NCBI GenBank assembly: GCA_905236635.1
Contig: CAJOCJ010000002.1
Span: 1-64,000 of the forward strand
Direction: 5' to 3'
Length of the DNA stretch: 64,000 nt
DNA from: an uncultured Bacteroidales bacterium
GTDB lineage: Bacteria > Bacteroidota > Bacteroidia > Bacteroidales > F082
Made by a program: the position numbers and the translations under genes. This document shows positions 49,570 to 58,464 of this stretch, one piece after another. The notes beneath the pieces were generated by a model. It saw only the letters and a list, made by a program, of their open reading frames with translations. It was not told the DNA's origin and made no database searches. Numbering within the stretch: the stretch's first letter is position 1; each line of letters begins with the position of its first letter.

Positions 49570-49592
49570 ATCGATTAGTGTTTTATGCAATG

Positions 49593-49623
49593 CAAAGATA
49601 CAAATTTTTCAAAAAACGACAAA
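49593..49623 (-). promoter_or_regulatory. Promoter for gmd-fcl-kinase-fucP run
   Basis: Minus strand TTTG-N19-TATCTTTG, 23 nt upstream of ATG 49569. Confidence 0.8.
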
Positions 49624-49631
49624 ATTAATAA

Positions 49632-49667
49632 TAAAAAAGGCCGGACTCCCCATGGAACCCAGCCCTT
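49632..49667 (-). terminator. Probable terminator downstream of DegT gene
   Basis: Minus strand AAGGGCTGGGTTCCATGGGGAGTCCGGCCTTTTTTAT imperfect hairpin with T-run. Confidence 0.55.
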
Positions 49668-49698
49668 AATTCTATTAAACTACTAAACTATTCTGCTA

Positions 49699-51015
49699 TT
49701 AACCCAAAATAGCTTCCTTGATCTTATCAACGATATACTTCACATCGTTGTCTTTTACATATGGACCGCTCGGCAGGCACATTCCGACTTTGAACAATGC
49801 CTCTGAAACGCCGTTCAGGTATGCCGGAGCGTCTTTATAGACTGGTTGTTTGTGCATAGGTTTCCAAAGAGGACGGGCCTCGACGCCTGCGGCGTCGAGC
49901 CACACGCGCAAAGCTTCGACATTGTCATTCGGTTGGCAGTCGGTGGTTGCCGATTCAGCAGCATGAATAACACCTGCAGCACCGCCGACAGCACCTTGAA
50001 CGATGGTCTTGTAAGCGTTCTCCTGACCTTTGATTCTGATGCTCGGGTCAATAGTGATGGTGTTAAGCCAGAAATTGCTGTCGTAACGCTCATCGGGGTT
50101 GCCATGGATCTCAATGCCTTTCACGTCTTTCAGAAGCTCTTTGTAAAGCTCCATGACGTGTTTGTGATGGGCTATATGGTCGTTGACAATAGTCATCTGG
50201 CCGCGGCCTATACCTGCGCAGATGTTACTCATTCGGTAGTTGTAGCCTATTTTCTCATGCTGGTAATACGGATAGCTCTCGCGATATTGCGTAGCGTACA
50301 TCATGATTTCGCGCCATTCGTCTTCGTTGGCGGTAATGAGAGCGCCGCCTCCCGAGGTGGTGATCATCTTGTTGCCGTTGAAGCTCAAAACGCCATATTT
50401 TCCGAATGTTCCGAGCACCTGTCCTTTCCAGCGTGAGCCGAATCCCTCGGCAGCGTCCTCGACGACAGGGATGTCGTAACGGTTAGCGATTTCCATGATG
50501 CGGTCGGCGTCGTATGGCATACCGTAAAGTGCAACAGGGACAATAGCTTTCGGCTTCTTGCCTGTCTTGGCGATACGGTCTTTGATGGCCTTCTCAAGCA
50601 GTTCGGGATCCATGTTCCACGAGTCCTTCTCGCTGTCGATGAATATCGGTGTCGCGCCAAGATACGTTATCGGGTGGCTCGAAGCGCAGAATGTGAAGCT
50701 CTGTACGCAGACCTCGTCGCCCGGTTTCACGCCGCATGCTATCAGTGCGAGATGTACGGCTGCAGTTCCTGCTGAAAGAGCCACGACCCGCTTTGCGAGG
50801 GATTGCGGCTCGGAGGCCGCAATGAGGGTAGTCCCATCATTCCGCACTTGATGCGGAATCTCATTGACAAAATCCTCGAGATCTTTTTCAAATCCGTTGA
50901 CATTCGGTCCGAGCGGCACCACCCAGTTGGTGTCGAAGGCCTCTTTGATATACTTTTGTTCAAGTCCTGCCTCCGACATGTGCGCGAGGCAGAGGTAAAT
51001 ACGATTTTGTGGCAT
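49699..51015 (-). CDS. DegT/DnrJ/EryC1/StrS aminotransferase
   Basis: IYLCLAHMSEAGLEQKYIKEAFDTNWVVPLGPNVNGFE...SFTFCASSHPITYLGATPIFIDSE...SFNGNKMITTSGGGALIT...ARPLWKPMHKQPVY. Confidence 0.94.
   Translation of the reverse strand: MPQNRIYLCLAHMSEAGLEQKYIKEAFDTNWVVPLGPNVNGFEKDLEDFVNEIPHQVRNDGTTLIAASEPQSLAKRVVALSAGTAAVHLALIACGVKPGDEVCVQSFTFCASSHPITYLGATPIFIDSEKDSWNMDPELLEKAIKDRIAKTGKKPKAIVPVALYGMPYDADRIMEIANRYDIPVVEDAAEGFGSRWKGQVLGTFGKYGVLSFNGNKMITTSGGGALITANEDEWREIMMYATQYRESYPYYQHEKIGYNYRMSNICAGIGRGQMTIVNDHIAHHKHVMELYKELLKDVKGIEIHGNPDERYDSNFWLNTITIDPSIRIKGQENAYKTIVQGAVGGAAGVIHAAESATTDCQPNDNVEALRVWLDAAGVEARPLWKPMHKQPVYKDAPAYLNGVSEALFKVGMCLPSGPYVKDNDVKYIVDKIKEAILG
50788..50862. repeat. Two tandem palindromes read in frame inside DegT
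   Basis: Minus strand ATTCCGCA-TCAAG-TGCGGAAT (50839-50859) and ATTGCGGC-CTCCGA-GCCGCAAT (50802-50823), encoding EIPHQVRNDGTTLIAASEPQSLAKR. Confidence 0.85.
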
Positions 51016-51028
51016 ATAAAAAATGTTT

Positions 51029-51080
51029 TTATTTTACTTTTTTCGATGAAAGTAAAATAACGGGAATCTTATTTTACTTT
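51029..51080. promoter_or_regulatory. Three-arm alternating hairpin between abiH and degT
   Basis: TTATTTTACTTT (51029-51040), AAAGTAAAATAA (51049-51060), TTATTTTACTTT (51069-51080): 12-nt arms separated by 8-nt loops. Confidence 0.75.
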
Positions 51081-51105
51081 CGGTAAATAAACTAAAATCA
51101 CAAGG

Positions 51106-52119
51106 TTACGTGTTTTCAAATTTCCCACTTTGGGATGTCACTTTTTTATCCCCTTTTATTTTGAAAATATCTTTGTTGTAACCAACCAACACCTTGTTGT
51201 TTAATTGTAAATTTTCGGGTAATCCCAAATGACTATATAGATAGTCTCGAGCCCGAGCCTCCTTCACACCCAACAATTGTTTCCGATTCGCAGGGATGAT
51301 ATCGTCAGAGTGATGAAAATACAAAAGCATAGCGTCTCCACCTTTCAAACGATTTACTACATCTTTCCATAAGTTTGCATCAGTCTCTCCAATAGACACA
51401 CCAAAAAGGACAATAATACTTGCGTTATGAATCAGTTCTTTGCATGTCAGATCATTATCACTTCGCATAGCATCTATCGCCATCGGTTTTACCAACAAAT
51501 CTTTTACGGACCGGTCTTGTTTGAATGATTCGTTTGATATCTGTTGTTCGTCGTTGACGCCGATTAGTATTGTATCTCCTAACATACCGTGACGGTGGCA
51601 GACATTGCTCACATTATAAAATGTATTGCCAATAGTCATGTTTCTTTTATTGACGGGACCCAACAGCCATTCTATTGTGCTGGTATAATTCAATGTGATT
51701 ATATCTATGTGGGTAATTCTTTGATCCCTATCATAATGTGCGTTATAATGTGCCTTATAATACCTTTGGTCTAATGGCTCAAGATACCTGTCCGGTTCAA
51801 ACAGGTCTTGTAAAAACTTTAAGTTTTGGTTAAATACTTTCCTTTGAGATTCTTTTTGCAAATATTCGGCAAGCTTTTCCGACAAATCGAAATACATATC
51901 GGTCAGCTCCTCGGATGAATTGACATTTTTAGTGAATTTGCCCAATGCGAGCTCCATATCCGACCAATCATCAATTTTTTCATCTATCTCCTTTTTCATC
52001 GTTTTGACGGCTTCATTAGGCGAGTCACACTTCAGATAATAAGGATAGAAATCTTTATATCTGGTATTCAATCCTTGTGCCACATCAAAGCCGTTGCCAA
52101 TAATGTATAGTATGTTCAT
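51106..52119 (-). CDS. abiH: AbiH-family abortive phage infection protein
   Basis: MNILYIIGNGFDVAQGLNTRYKDFYPYY...DIITLNYTSTIEWLLG...IVLFGVSIGETDANLW; typical AbiH N-terminus and GxSIGExD motif. Confidence 0.88.
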   Translation of the reverse strand: MNILYIIGNGFDVAQGLNTRYKDFYPYYLKCDSPNEAVKTMKKEIDEKIDDWSDMELALGKFTKNVNSSEELTDMYFDLSEKLAEYLQKESQRKVFNQNLKFLQDLFEPDRYLEPLDQRYYKAHYNAHYDRDQRITHIDIITLNYTSTIEWLLGPVNKRNMTIGNTFYNVSNVCHRHGMLGDTILIGVNDEQQISNESFKQDRSVKDLLVKPMAIDAMRSDNDLTCKELIHNASIIVLFGVSIGETDANLWKDVVNRLKGGDAMLLYFHHSDDIIPANRKQLLGVKEARARDYLYSHLGLPENLQLNNKVLVGYNKDIFKIKGDKKVTSQSGKFENT

Positions 52120-52143
52120 AAATTAAAACGTAGTGAAGTTAAA

Positions 52144-52197
52144 TTATTTCTCACTCATATTAGTCAGGCAGAGGTAAATACTATTATGCTCCGACAT
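52144..52197 (-). pseudogene. Truncated degT 5'-end relic
   Basis: Minus strand ATG..TAA encodes MSEHNSIYLCLTNMSEK*, matching intact DegT start MPQNRIYLCLAHMSEAG; 16-nt identical block GTATTTACCTCTGCCT. Confidence 0.75.
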
Positions 52198-52209
52198 ATA
52201 AAATCCATT

Positions 52210-53811
52210 TTATTTAGAATCAATAATCAGATTCTCTATCTTTGAGATATTTAGCATACCTTCTTTTACTGGCATATTGAACTTTAGGATTGCATTGCTT
52301 CGTGTACCAGCTTTCGGCTGATTGATAACAACATCTTTTATAGTAAAGTTAACATCATTCACAGTTTCTACTGGACGATTGCTTAGTTGTACATTTTTTA
52401 AGGGAGTTCCTGGTGCCGCATTAATGGTTAATCCTTCAACGCTGATTTCTTTTATCCCGTCAAATGGAAGAACAATACTATCACTTTTCTTAATAAAGAA
52501 TAAGTAAAACTCTTTCACATCCTCCGCCATATTGACTGTCAAATTTTTTATTCTGATATTTGGAAGGCATTTCTTGGAAAGCTCATGTCTCTTATTGATT
52601 TCACCAGACACATCCATTGGTCTGCAAAAATAATTTCTCTTTGGTGTTACGTTAAACACACAATTGTATAATTCTATATCATGAGCCACAAATGCATTGT
52701 ACGACCCGCCATACTGAGAAGGGACAAAATCTGTAAAAGTGCAATTATTGAAAACTATCTTTCCAAAAACGGATGCGTGACTATTGAAACGGTCAAAGAA
52801 ATAGACTTTGTCGTAAAACAAATCTCGCCCATAACAATGAATGTCAAAGCGATTTATTTGAGAATCATTTATATGAACGGTATTTACATTGTTGGTTCCA
52901 AAAACGCCCCAATTTCCATTACCGTACATATTATATACTTGGAAATTCCACACATTATTCAAAGAGATGCCATAACCAGAATGGTCTTTCTGGGAATACG
53001 TGCCGTCAATACGCACATTATCAAACGTCACATTAGTACTATTATAAAAGCGTATTCCCCTATCATCAGTCAAGGTACTCGGTGGTGTATAAATGCTAAC
53101 ATCTGAAACATTTACATTGTCAAATCCCGATATATAAGCTATATGCGTAAGAAATGAGCATGCTTCGTCTCGAATTATTGTTAAGTTTTTAAAAACAAAT
53201 GGCTCATTTTTTACTTTAATATAAGAACAAACAGGGGAAGAATCGTCGTTGTCATAAGGCATAATGACACTATTTTTAGCTTTCCCGTTCTCTATTAGCA
53301 AAATATCTTTGCGCTGATGACCATATCCATGACCTTTTCTATTCAATACCCAAGGATTTTCATCTTCAATAAGAAGAATATAACGACCTTTTTTCAATGC
53401 ATCGAGCGAGCGGAAGTCTCCGTCGTCTATCAGCTTTTTCGGAACATTTATAGGAGTTTCTTTTTCCTCTATTCTAAACAACCAGCAGTTTTTTGACGTG
53501 TTTTTAACAATAAAAACGCACCCTTTGAAATCGTTATATTGTGTTAGCGGTATACTGGATGGTTTCCCTGGAATCTCAATTAGAAGAGTATCTATGCCGG
53601 AATAATTGACGTTAACACCTTTGGCTACGGCAGCTTTATGGGTTTCCAACAGCACATTGTATCTTTCAACTCCGGTTTTTGCTTCTGCCAATCCATAATC
53701 ATATGGTGATATGTCTCTTTTTCCTGCAAAATAATGTTTCAAAGAAGAACATGACGACAGGAAAAACGAGAATAACAATATTATGACTATCTTATGATTT
53801 AAAAACTTCAT
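52210..53811 (-). CDS. Right-handed beta-helix lipoprotein (glycan-cluster associated)
   Basis: LFSFFLSSCSS lipobox; beta-helix repeats (NVTFDNVRIDGTYSQKDHSGYGISLNNVWNFQVYNMYGNG). Confidence 0.75.
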   Translation of the reverse strand: MKFLNHKIVIILLFSFFLSSCSSLKHYFAGKRDISPYDYGLAEAKTGVERYNVLLETHKAAVAKGVNVNYSGIDTLLIEIPGKPSSIPLTQYNDFKGCVFIVKNTSKNCWLFRIEEKETPINVPKKLIDDGDFRSLDALKKGRYILLIEDENPWVLNRKGHGYGHQRKDILLIENGKAKNSVIMPYDNDDSSPVCSYIKVKNEPFVFKNLTIIRDEACSFLTHIAYISGFDNVNVSDVSIYTPPSTLTDDRGIRFYNSTNVTFDNVRIDGTYSQKDHSGYGISLNNVWNFQVYNMYGNGNWGVFGTNNVNTVHINDSQINRFDIHCYGRDLFYDKVYFFDRFNSHASVFGKIVFNNCTFTDFVPSQYGGSYNAFVAHDIELYNCVFNVTPKRNYFCRPMDVSGEINKRHELSKKCLPNIRIKNLTVNMAEDVKEFYLFFIKKSDSIVLPFDGIKEISVEGLTINAAPGTPLKNVQLSNRPVETVNDVNFTIKDVVINQPKAGTRSNAILKFNMPVKEGMLNISKIENLIIDSK

Positions 53812-54443
53812 TTTCTTAATTCTTTCGGTTCACGAAACTCTTTCTTGCCACATGTTTTCAATATGATCAGCCATGCCGTCTTCAGTATCAACACAAAATC
53901 ATACCAAAGCGTACGATGATTGATATAATAGAGCTCCAGCTTCAGCTTCTTTGGCATAAATTCCTTTTCGTACGACTCTTCATCTTCAAACAGTTCGCCA
54001 TGTGTGTAATCGTATAAACTTGCCGTGCTGGTAAGGCCTGGTTTTACATCCATAATATGAACATATTCGCCAATATAAACCTTATCCGCATTTTCCTTGT
54101 CCTCAGGCCGTGGCCCCACGACACTCATCTCCCCTTTCAAAATATTCACCACTTGCGGCATCTCGTCTATCTTGGTCTTACGGATAAACTTGCCAAACGG
54201 GAAGATTCGGTCATCATTCTCCAGTGTAGTCAGACGCACCTTGCCGCTATCCACGCGCATGGAGCGGAACTTGTAACACGTAAAAAGCCGCCCGTCCTTA
54301 CCGACACGAGCAGCTTTATATATCGCCGGTCCCGGACTTGTAATCTTGATGATGATTATGGTCAGCAGATAAATTGGACTGAATACAATCAGAAACAAGA
54401 CGGCAAACAGCAGATCGAAACAGCGTTTTATAAAGTCATACAT
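53808..54443 (-). CDS. Undecaprenyl-phosphate sugar phosphotransferase
   Basis: KRCFDLLFAVLFLIVFSPIYLL...GPAIYKAARVGKDGRLFTCYKFRSMRVDS...IRKTKIDEMPQVVNILKGEMSVVGPRPE. Confidence 0.93.
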   Translation of the reverse strand: MYDFIKRCFDLLFAVLFLIVFSPIYLLTIIIIKITSPGPAIYKAARVGKDGRLFTCYKFRSMRVDSGKVRLTTLENDDRIFPFGKFIRKTKIDEMPQVVNILKGEMSVVGPRPEDKENADKVYIGEYVHIMDVKPGLTSTASLYDYTHGELFEDEESYEKEFMPKKLKLELYYINHRTLWYDFVLILKTAWLIILKTCGKKEFREPKELRK

Positions 54444-54445
54444 GA

Positions 54446-55126
54446 TTACACCAGTTTACGTAGCATCACAAATTCTTCTGCGGCTAGCATTCCCACACAA
54501 AGGCCTGCGGCTTTGTCTGTCTCACGAAGATATTGTACCGAACGGGGGTGAGGATACTCCCTCAACTCAGTCGAATAGCAAGCAAAGGCCTTATACTTTT
54601 GTTCAGCATATTTAGTTATATCAACAAAATAGTTAGGCATAAACATTGTATCTTCCTTATTAGGCGTCCATTCTGTTGACGATGGAACACGATAGCAGTA
54701 TAATTCCTTCACCACCTGCCCCATCACCGGACGAACCGCCACTAAAGTCGACTTAAACACATTCTGGTGGTCCATATTCACATCGCCCCAAAAATGAGTG
54801 AACACCGTGTCGGGCTTAACCTCATCGATAACCTTTTCAATCACTTGATTGATTTCCACATGAGGTGTGGCATCCAATCTCATGTCTGGCAGACCACCAT
54901 AATGAATTGACTTTATGCCAAGTATATCGGCGCAATTTTTAGTTTCCTGTTTTTTGGCTTCTATAATCTCTGATAATCTATCAGAATCCCTATACTGTGA
55001 AGAACTGCCATCTGTTACAATAAGCAAATGACATTCTATGCCTGTTGCAGATAATTTTGCTATTGTTCCGCCGACACCGAGAACTTCATCGTCGGGATGA
55101 GCGGCTATAACTAATACTTTTTTCAT
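54446..55126 (-). CDS. PIG-L family deacetylase
   Basis: KVLVIAAHPDDEVLGVGGTIAKLSATG...THFWGDVNMDHQNVF. Confidence 0.92.
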   Translation of the reverse strand: MKKVLVIAAHPDDEVLGVGGTIAKLSATGIECHLLIVTDGSSSQYRDSDRLSEIIEAKKQETKNCADILGIKSIHYGGLPDMRLDATPHVEINQVIEKVIDEVKPDTVFTHFWGDVNMDHQNVFKSTLVAVRPVMGQVVKELYCYRVPSSTEWTPNKEDTMFMPNYFVDITKYAEQKYKAFACYSTELREYPHPRSVQYLRETDKAAGLCVGMLAAEEFVMLRKLV

Positions 55127-55707
55127 TCTATTTCACGTTTTGGAATTGATTTTATTACTCTTGCTGGTCTGCCAGTGGCAATGGTCCATGCAGGGATGTC
55201 TTTTGTTACTATTGAACCAGCTCCTATAATGGCTCCGTCACCAATGGTGACGCCAGGCATTATCAGCGTTTCCATACCAACCATTACTCCCTTGCCAATA
55301 TGAATTTCTCCAGTTCTATAACCTAAACTGGCGGCATTATCCCCCACACAATAACCCGTCAAATCACGCTGGTGACACAGCAAACGACAACCACTTGTGA
55401 TATGGGTGTAATCTCCAATATATATCATATCTGCATAGCTGGTGTCCATACGTACATAGTCACCAAAAAAAGTGTTCTTTCCCACATGACACCCCATCTT
55501 CCTAATCAAGTATGGACGCAGTTTTCTTGGAGCAAATGGCTCCATATAAAACCTGTCAAGCATCTTTTCCAGATGCTTCAGATGAATGTTCCTGAAGAAC
55601 TGTTTTATCACTCGCCACAGGCTCACATCGCCGTATTCCTCTTCGGAATAGTTGAAACCCAAGGCTCTTAACAACTTGTACGTTGTGCTTAGCTTTTTCT
55701 TTTCCAT
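55123..55707 (-). CDS. Hexapeptide-repeat acyltransferase
   Basis: IHIGKGVMVGMETLIMPGVTIGDGAIIGAGSIVTKDIPAWTIATGRPARVIK. Confidence 0.9.
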   Translation of the reverse strand: MEKKKLSTTYKLLRALGFNYSEEEYGDVSLWRVIKQFFRNIHLKHLEKMLDRFYMEPFAPRKLRPYLIRKMGCHVGKNTFFGDYVRMDTSYADMIYIGDYTHITSGCRLLCHQRDLTGYCVGDNAASLGYRTGEIHIGKGVMVGMETLIMPGVTIGDGAIIGAGSIVTKDIPAWTIATGRPARVIKSIPKREIE

Positions 55708-56597
55708 TAAGCTGTTATTTTACCTTTATACTCTTTTACCCACTTTACGGCATTCACTGGCGAAGTAAAGAAACACAAAAAAGCTTCCCATGCGGCATGG
55801 AGATATTTGTGCATCTTGTAGTACACGAAGAACAGCACGCCGTGATGACGACACAACACTTGCCTCTTTTCCTTGCCCGTAAGTAGATAAAAGTATTTCT
55901 TTTTATTCTTGATCAACATCTTCTGTCCTGCCAATTTCTTGGGGCCAGTAGATACTTGTTCTCCTTCGTGCTGAAAGTTCTTTATGAGCGTAACAGGCAG
56001 ATAACCGAACTTAGGCGTAGCATCCAAGGCTTTCTGCATTAGGATATACTCCTGGCATGATGGAACTATATCAAACCCACCAATCTTCCGAATGAAGTCG
56101 GTTCTGAACATGAATGAATTCGTTCCAGAAATATGATACATCAGATGGCTACGAATTAAGTCGTCATTCGTCATACCTTCCCACAGATGCTGGTGCCTCT
56201 CCGATACTGGAGCACCGGTTTCATATAGGAAGGTCGCACCATCCATTACGCTCACATCCCAGCCGTTTTTCTCCATTGCTTCCACCTGAACTTTCAAACG
56301 ATTAGGCAGATACACATCATCATCATCTAGGAAGGCAATATAGTCGCCTTTTGCTATTTCTATGGCCACATTGCGAGATCCCGCCCCTCCCAAATTTTTC
56401 TTATTCTGAACATAGTGAATTCGCGCGTCGGTGAATCCTCGCATAACTTCCTCTGTCAGTTTACGTTCTTCCGAATCTGAAGGATTGTCGTCTACTATAA
56501 TATACTCGAAATCGGTGTACGTCTGGGCTAATACCGACTCGATAGCATTCTTTAGATACTGATGTCGCTTGTATGTCGGAGTGATAACTGTTATCAT
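55707..56597 (-). CDS. Glycosyltransferase family 2
   Basis: ITVITPTYKRHQYLKNAIESVLAQTYTDFEYIIVDDNPSD...IAFLDDDDVYLPNRL. Confidence 0.93.
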   Translation of the reverse strand: MITVITPTYKRHQYLKNAIESVLAQTYTDFEYIIVDDNPSDSEERKLTEEVMRGFTDARIHYVQNKKNLGGAGSRNVAIEIAKGDYIAFLDDDDVYLPNRLKVQVEAMEKNGWDVSVMDGATFLYETGAPVSERHQHLWEGMTNDDLIRSHLMYHISGTNSFMFRTDFIRKIGGFDIVPSCQEYILMQKALDATPKFGYLPVTLIKNFQHEGEQVSTGPKKLAGQKMLIKNKKKYFYLLTGKEKRQVLCRHHGVLFFVYYKMHKYLHAAWEAFLCFFTSPVNAVKWVKEYKGKITA

Positions 56598-56614
56598 AAA
56601 AATACTATTATTTG

Positions 56615-57403
56615 TTATTCAATAATGCCTCTAGCCATCGATTCTTGGTATAGAAATGCTTGTAATTTTTTTATTTTTATTAGCTTTCTAAACGGAAACA
56701 ATAATTTCACAGCTAATCCTAGCAAAGGCTTGTAAATCATCTGTATATCACAATATGCCTTACGGAACTTGAACTTTTCCTCCAAGAATGGCTGGATATT
56801 CGAATGCTCTGTTATACTCCTAGCGCCATCACAGACATAATTCAATTTGAGCTCTTCCAGATAATATCGGTTCATTTCCAAAATCAGCCCATACATCGGA
56901 TAGGTGGATTTGGGGGCATTTGGATTGACACCCATACTTACATAACTACAATAATCACCAATAATACGATTAATTCCAAAACCTTCTGCCATTCCAGTTT
57001 CTTTGTCAACAGCCAGCCAGAAATCCCCATCACCGCTATTTACACGACTTGCCCATTGTTCTCTTGTTACAGACATATTCTGTCCAAATCTTTCTCTGGA
57101 TTTGTTGAACAGATCAAAACCCAGTTCATTCATTTCTTCTGGAGAGACCTTCTTGAAATCGTATGTCTTTTGGGACTTCCTTACTTGATTTCTAACTTTG
57201 ACCGGAAGCTCGTCTATCCCACCATATACGTCTTTGATGACATACCAAAAAGAAGACGGTTCTTGCTTATCCCAATTATATACATTTTTCACAAAGCGCC
57301 CTCCCTTTTTTAGAAGATTGCGAGCCTCGTCTTGGGTTATCTTAACTGATTGGTGAGGGATAGTATTCACCCAACCACCTTTATAAAGACGGAATGCTTC
57401 CAT
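56615..57403 (-). CDS. Hypothetical acyltransferase-like protein of polysaccharide cluster
   Basis: Intact 262-aa ORF in operon; FemAB/GNAT-like features only. Confidence 0.55.
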   Translation of the reverse strand: MEAFRLYKGGWVNTIPHQSVKITQDEARNLLKKGGRFVKNVYNWDKQEPSSFWYVIKDVYGGIDELPVKVRNQVRKSQKTYDFKKVSPEEMNELGFDLFNKSRERFGQNMSVTREQWASRVNSGDGDFWLAVDKETGMAEGFGINRIIGDYCSYVSMGVNPNAPKSTYPMYGLILEMNRYYLEELKLNYVCDGARSITEHSNIQPFLEEKFKFRKAYCDIQMIYKPLLGLAVKLLFPFRKLIKIKKLQAFLYQESMARGIIE

Positions 57404-57409
57404 TTGTTA

Positions 57410-57880
57410 TTATTTGTTTATTACGTATCTACCCCATCGCGTCCTGTACCCGGCAGCGAAAGGCCGAAATCCTGCTTTTTCAACCCCACGTGTACTTGGG
57501 GCATTCTTGGGGCCAACTATCATATAACACCTTTTTTGAGGGTTGTCTTCTACAATCTTACTCAGTAAATACGGATAATAGCCACGTCCACGCTCATCTT
57601 TCATAGTCACACATGGACCAACATGCAAACCTGTTTTCGGCATAAACTGAAATTGCGGTATCCAAGTTACCACATCTGCCTTGCTAACAAGCTTGTCCTC
57701 TCTCCATAATTGGTACTCCAGATATTTCCCTCCAAAAAGAGTTTCAATAGACCAGAGGAAAGTACGTAGAGAGTTAAAAAGCCTCGGTTTTACTGTTTTA
57801 ATGTGTAATTTCTCTTCTGGATATTTAAGAAGCGACCCACACGGAATAACACTATGCTTAAAATAAACTTCTTCTTTCAT
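57410..57880 (-). CDS. GNAT-like acetyltransferase
   Basis: LHVGPCVTMKDERGRGYYPYLLSKIVEDNPQKRCYMIVGPKNAPSTRGVEKAGF. Confidence 0.65.
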   Translation of the reverse strand: MKEEVYFKHSVIPCGSLLKYPEEKLHIKTVKPRLFNSLRTFLWSIETLFGGKYLEYQLWREDKLVSKADVVTWIPQFQFMPKTGLHVGPCVTMKDERGRGYYPYLLSKIVEDNPQKRCYMIVGPKNAPSTRGVEKAGFRPFAAGYRTRWGRYVINK

Positions 57881-57892
57881 GCATTAACTTGT

Positions 57893-58462
57893 TTAAGCTT
57901 CTGATTGTTGTACTTTTATCTTCCCGAGAATAACTTTTGCTTCCTTCGGAGCAAAATCCCAATAATGCGAATCATTAAGTCTTTTTATTGTGTCTTCATC
58001 AAAACGATATTTATATATTTTTGCAGGTGACCCGAAAACAATTGCATAAGGAGGAATATCTTTATTTACAAAAGAGTTAGCTCCAACAACAGCACCATTT
58101 CCAATGGTCACACCTTGTCGAATAATACAATTGGCAGCAATCCATACATCATGTCCTATATACGTAATTCGTCCAGAAATACATTCATCACTTAATTGAG
58201 GAGATGTTGATGCCGCCCAATAAGAATGTTCCTCTCCTCCTATCTGACAAGAAGGAGCTATACAAGTATAATTACCTATATGAACATTGTTAAATATGCC
58301 ATAACGTCCGATAAAGCACCATTTACCTATCTTACATCCTCTATAAAAACTATTTAACCTGACACGAGATGTCGCACTAACACTATTTCGTCTTAATGCA
58401 AGGAGGGGCTTTTTCATTAACGAACCCAACCAAATAACTATGTATTTTAAAAAATGTGACAT
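57893..58462 (-). CDS. CatB-like hexapeptide O-acetyltransferase
   Basis: GNYTCIAPSCQIGGEEHSYWAASTSPQ...ITYIGHDVWIAANCIIRQGVTIGNGAVVGANSFVNKDIPPYAIVFGSPAKIY. Confidence 0.9.
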   Translation of the reverse strand: MSHFLKYIVIWLGSLMKKPLLALRRNSVSATSRVRLNSFYRGCKIGKWCFIGRYGIFNNVHIGNYTCIAPSCQIGGEEHSYWAASTSPQLSDECISGRITYIGHDVWIAANCIIRQGVTIGNGAVVGANSFVNKDIPPYAIVFGSPAKIYKYRFDEDTIKRLNDSHYWDFAPKEAKVILGKIKVQQSEA

Positions 58463-58464
58463 TC

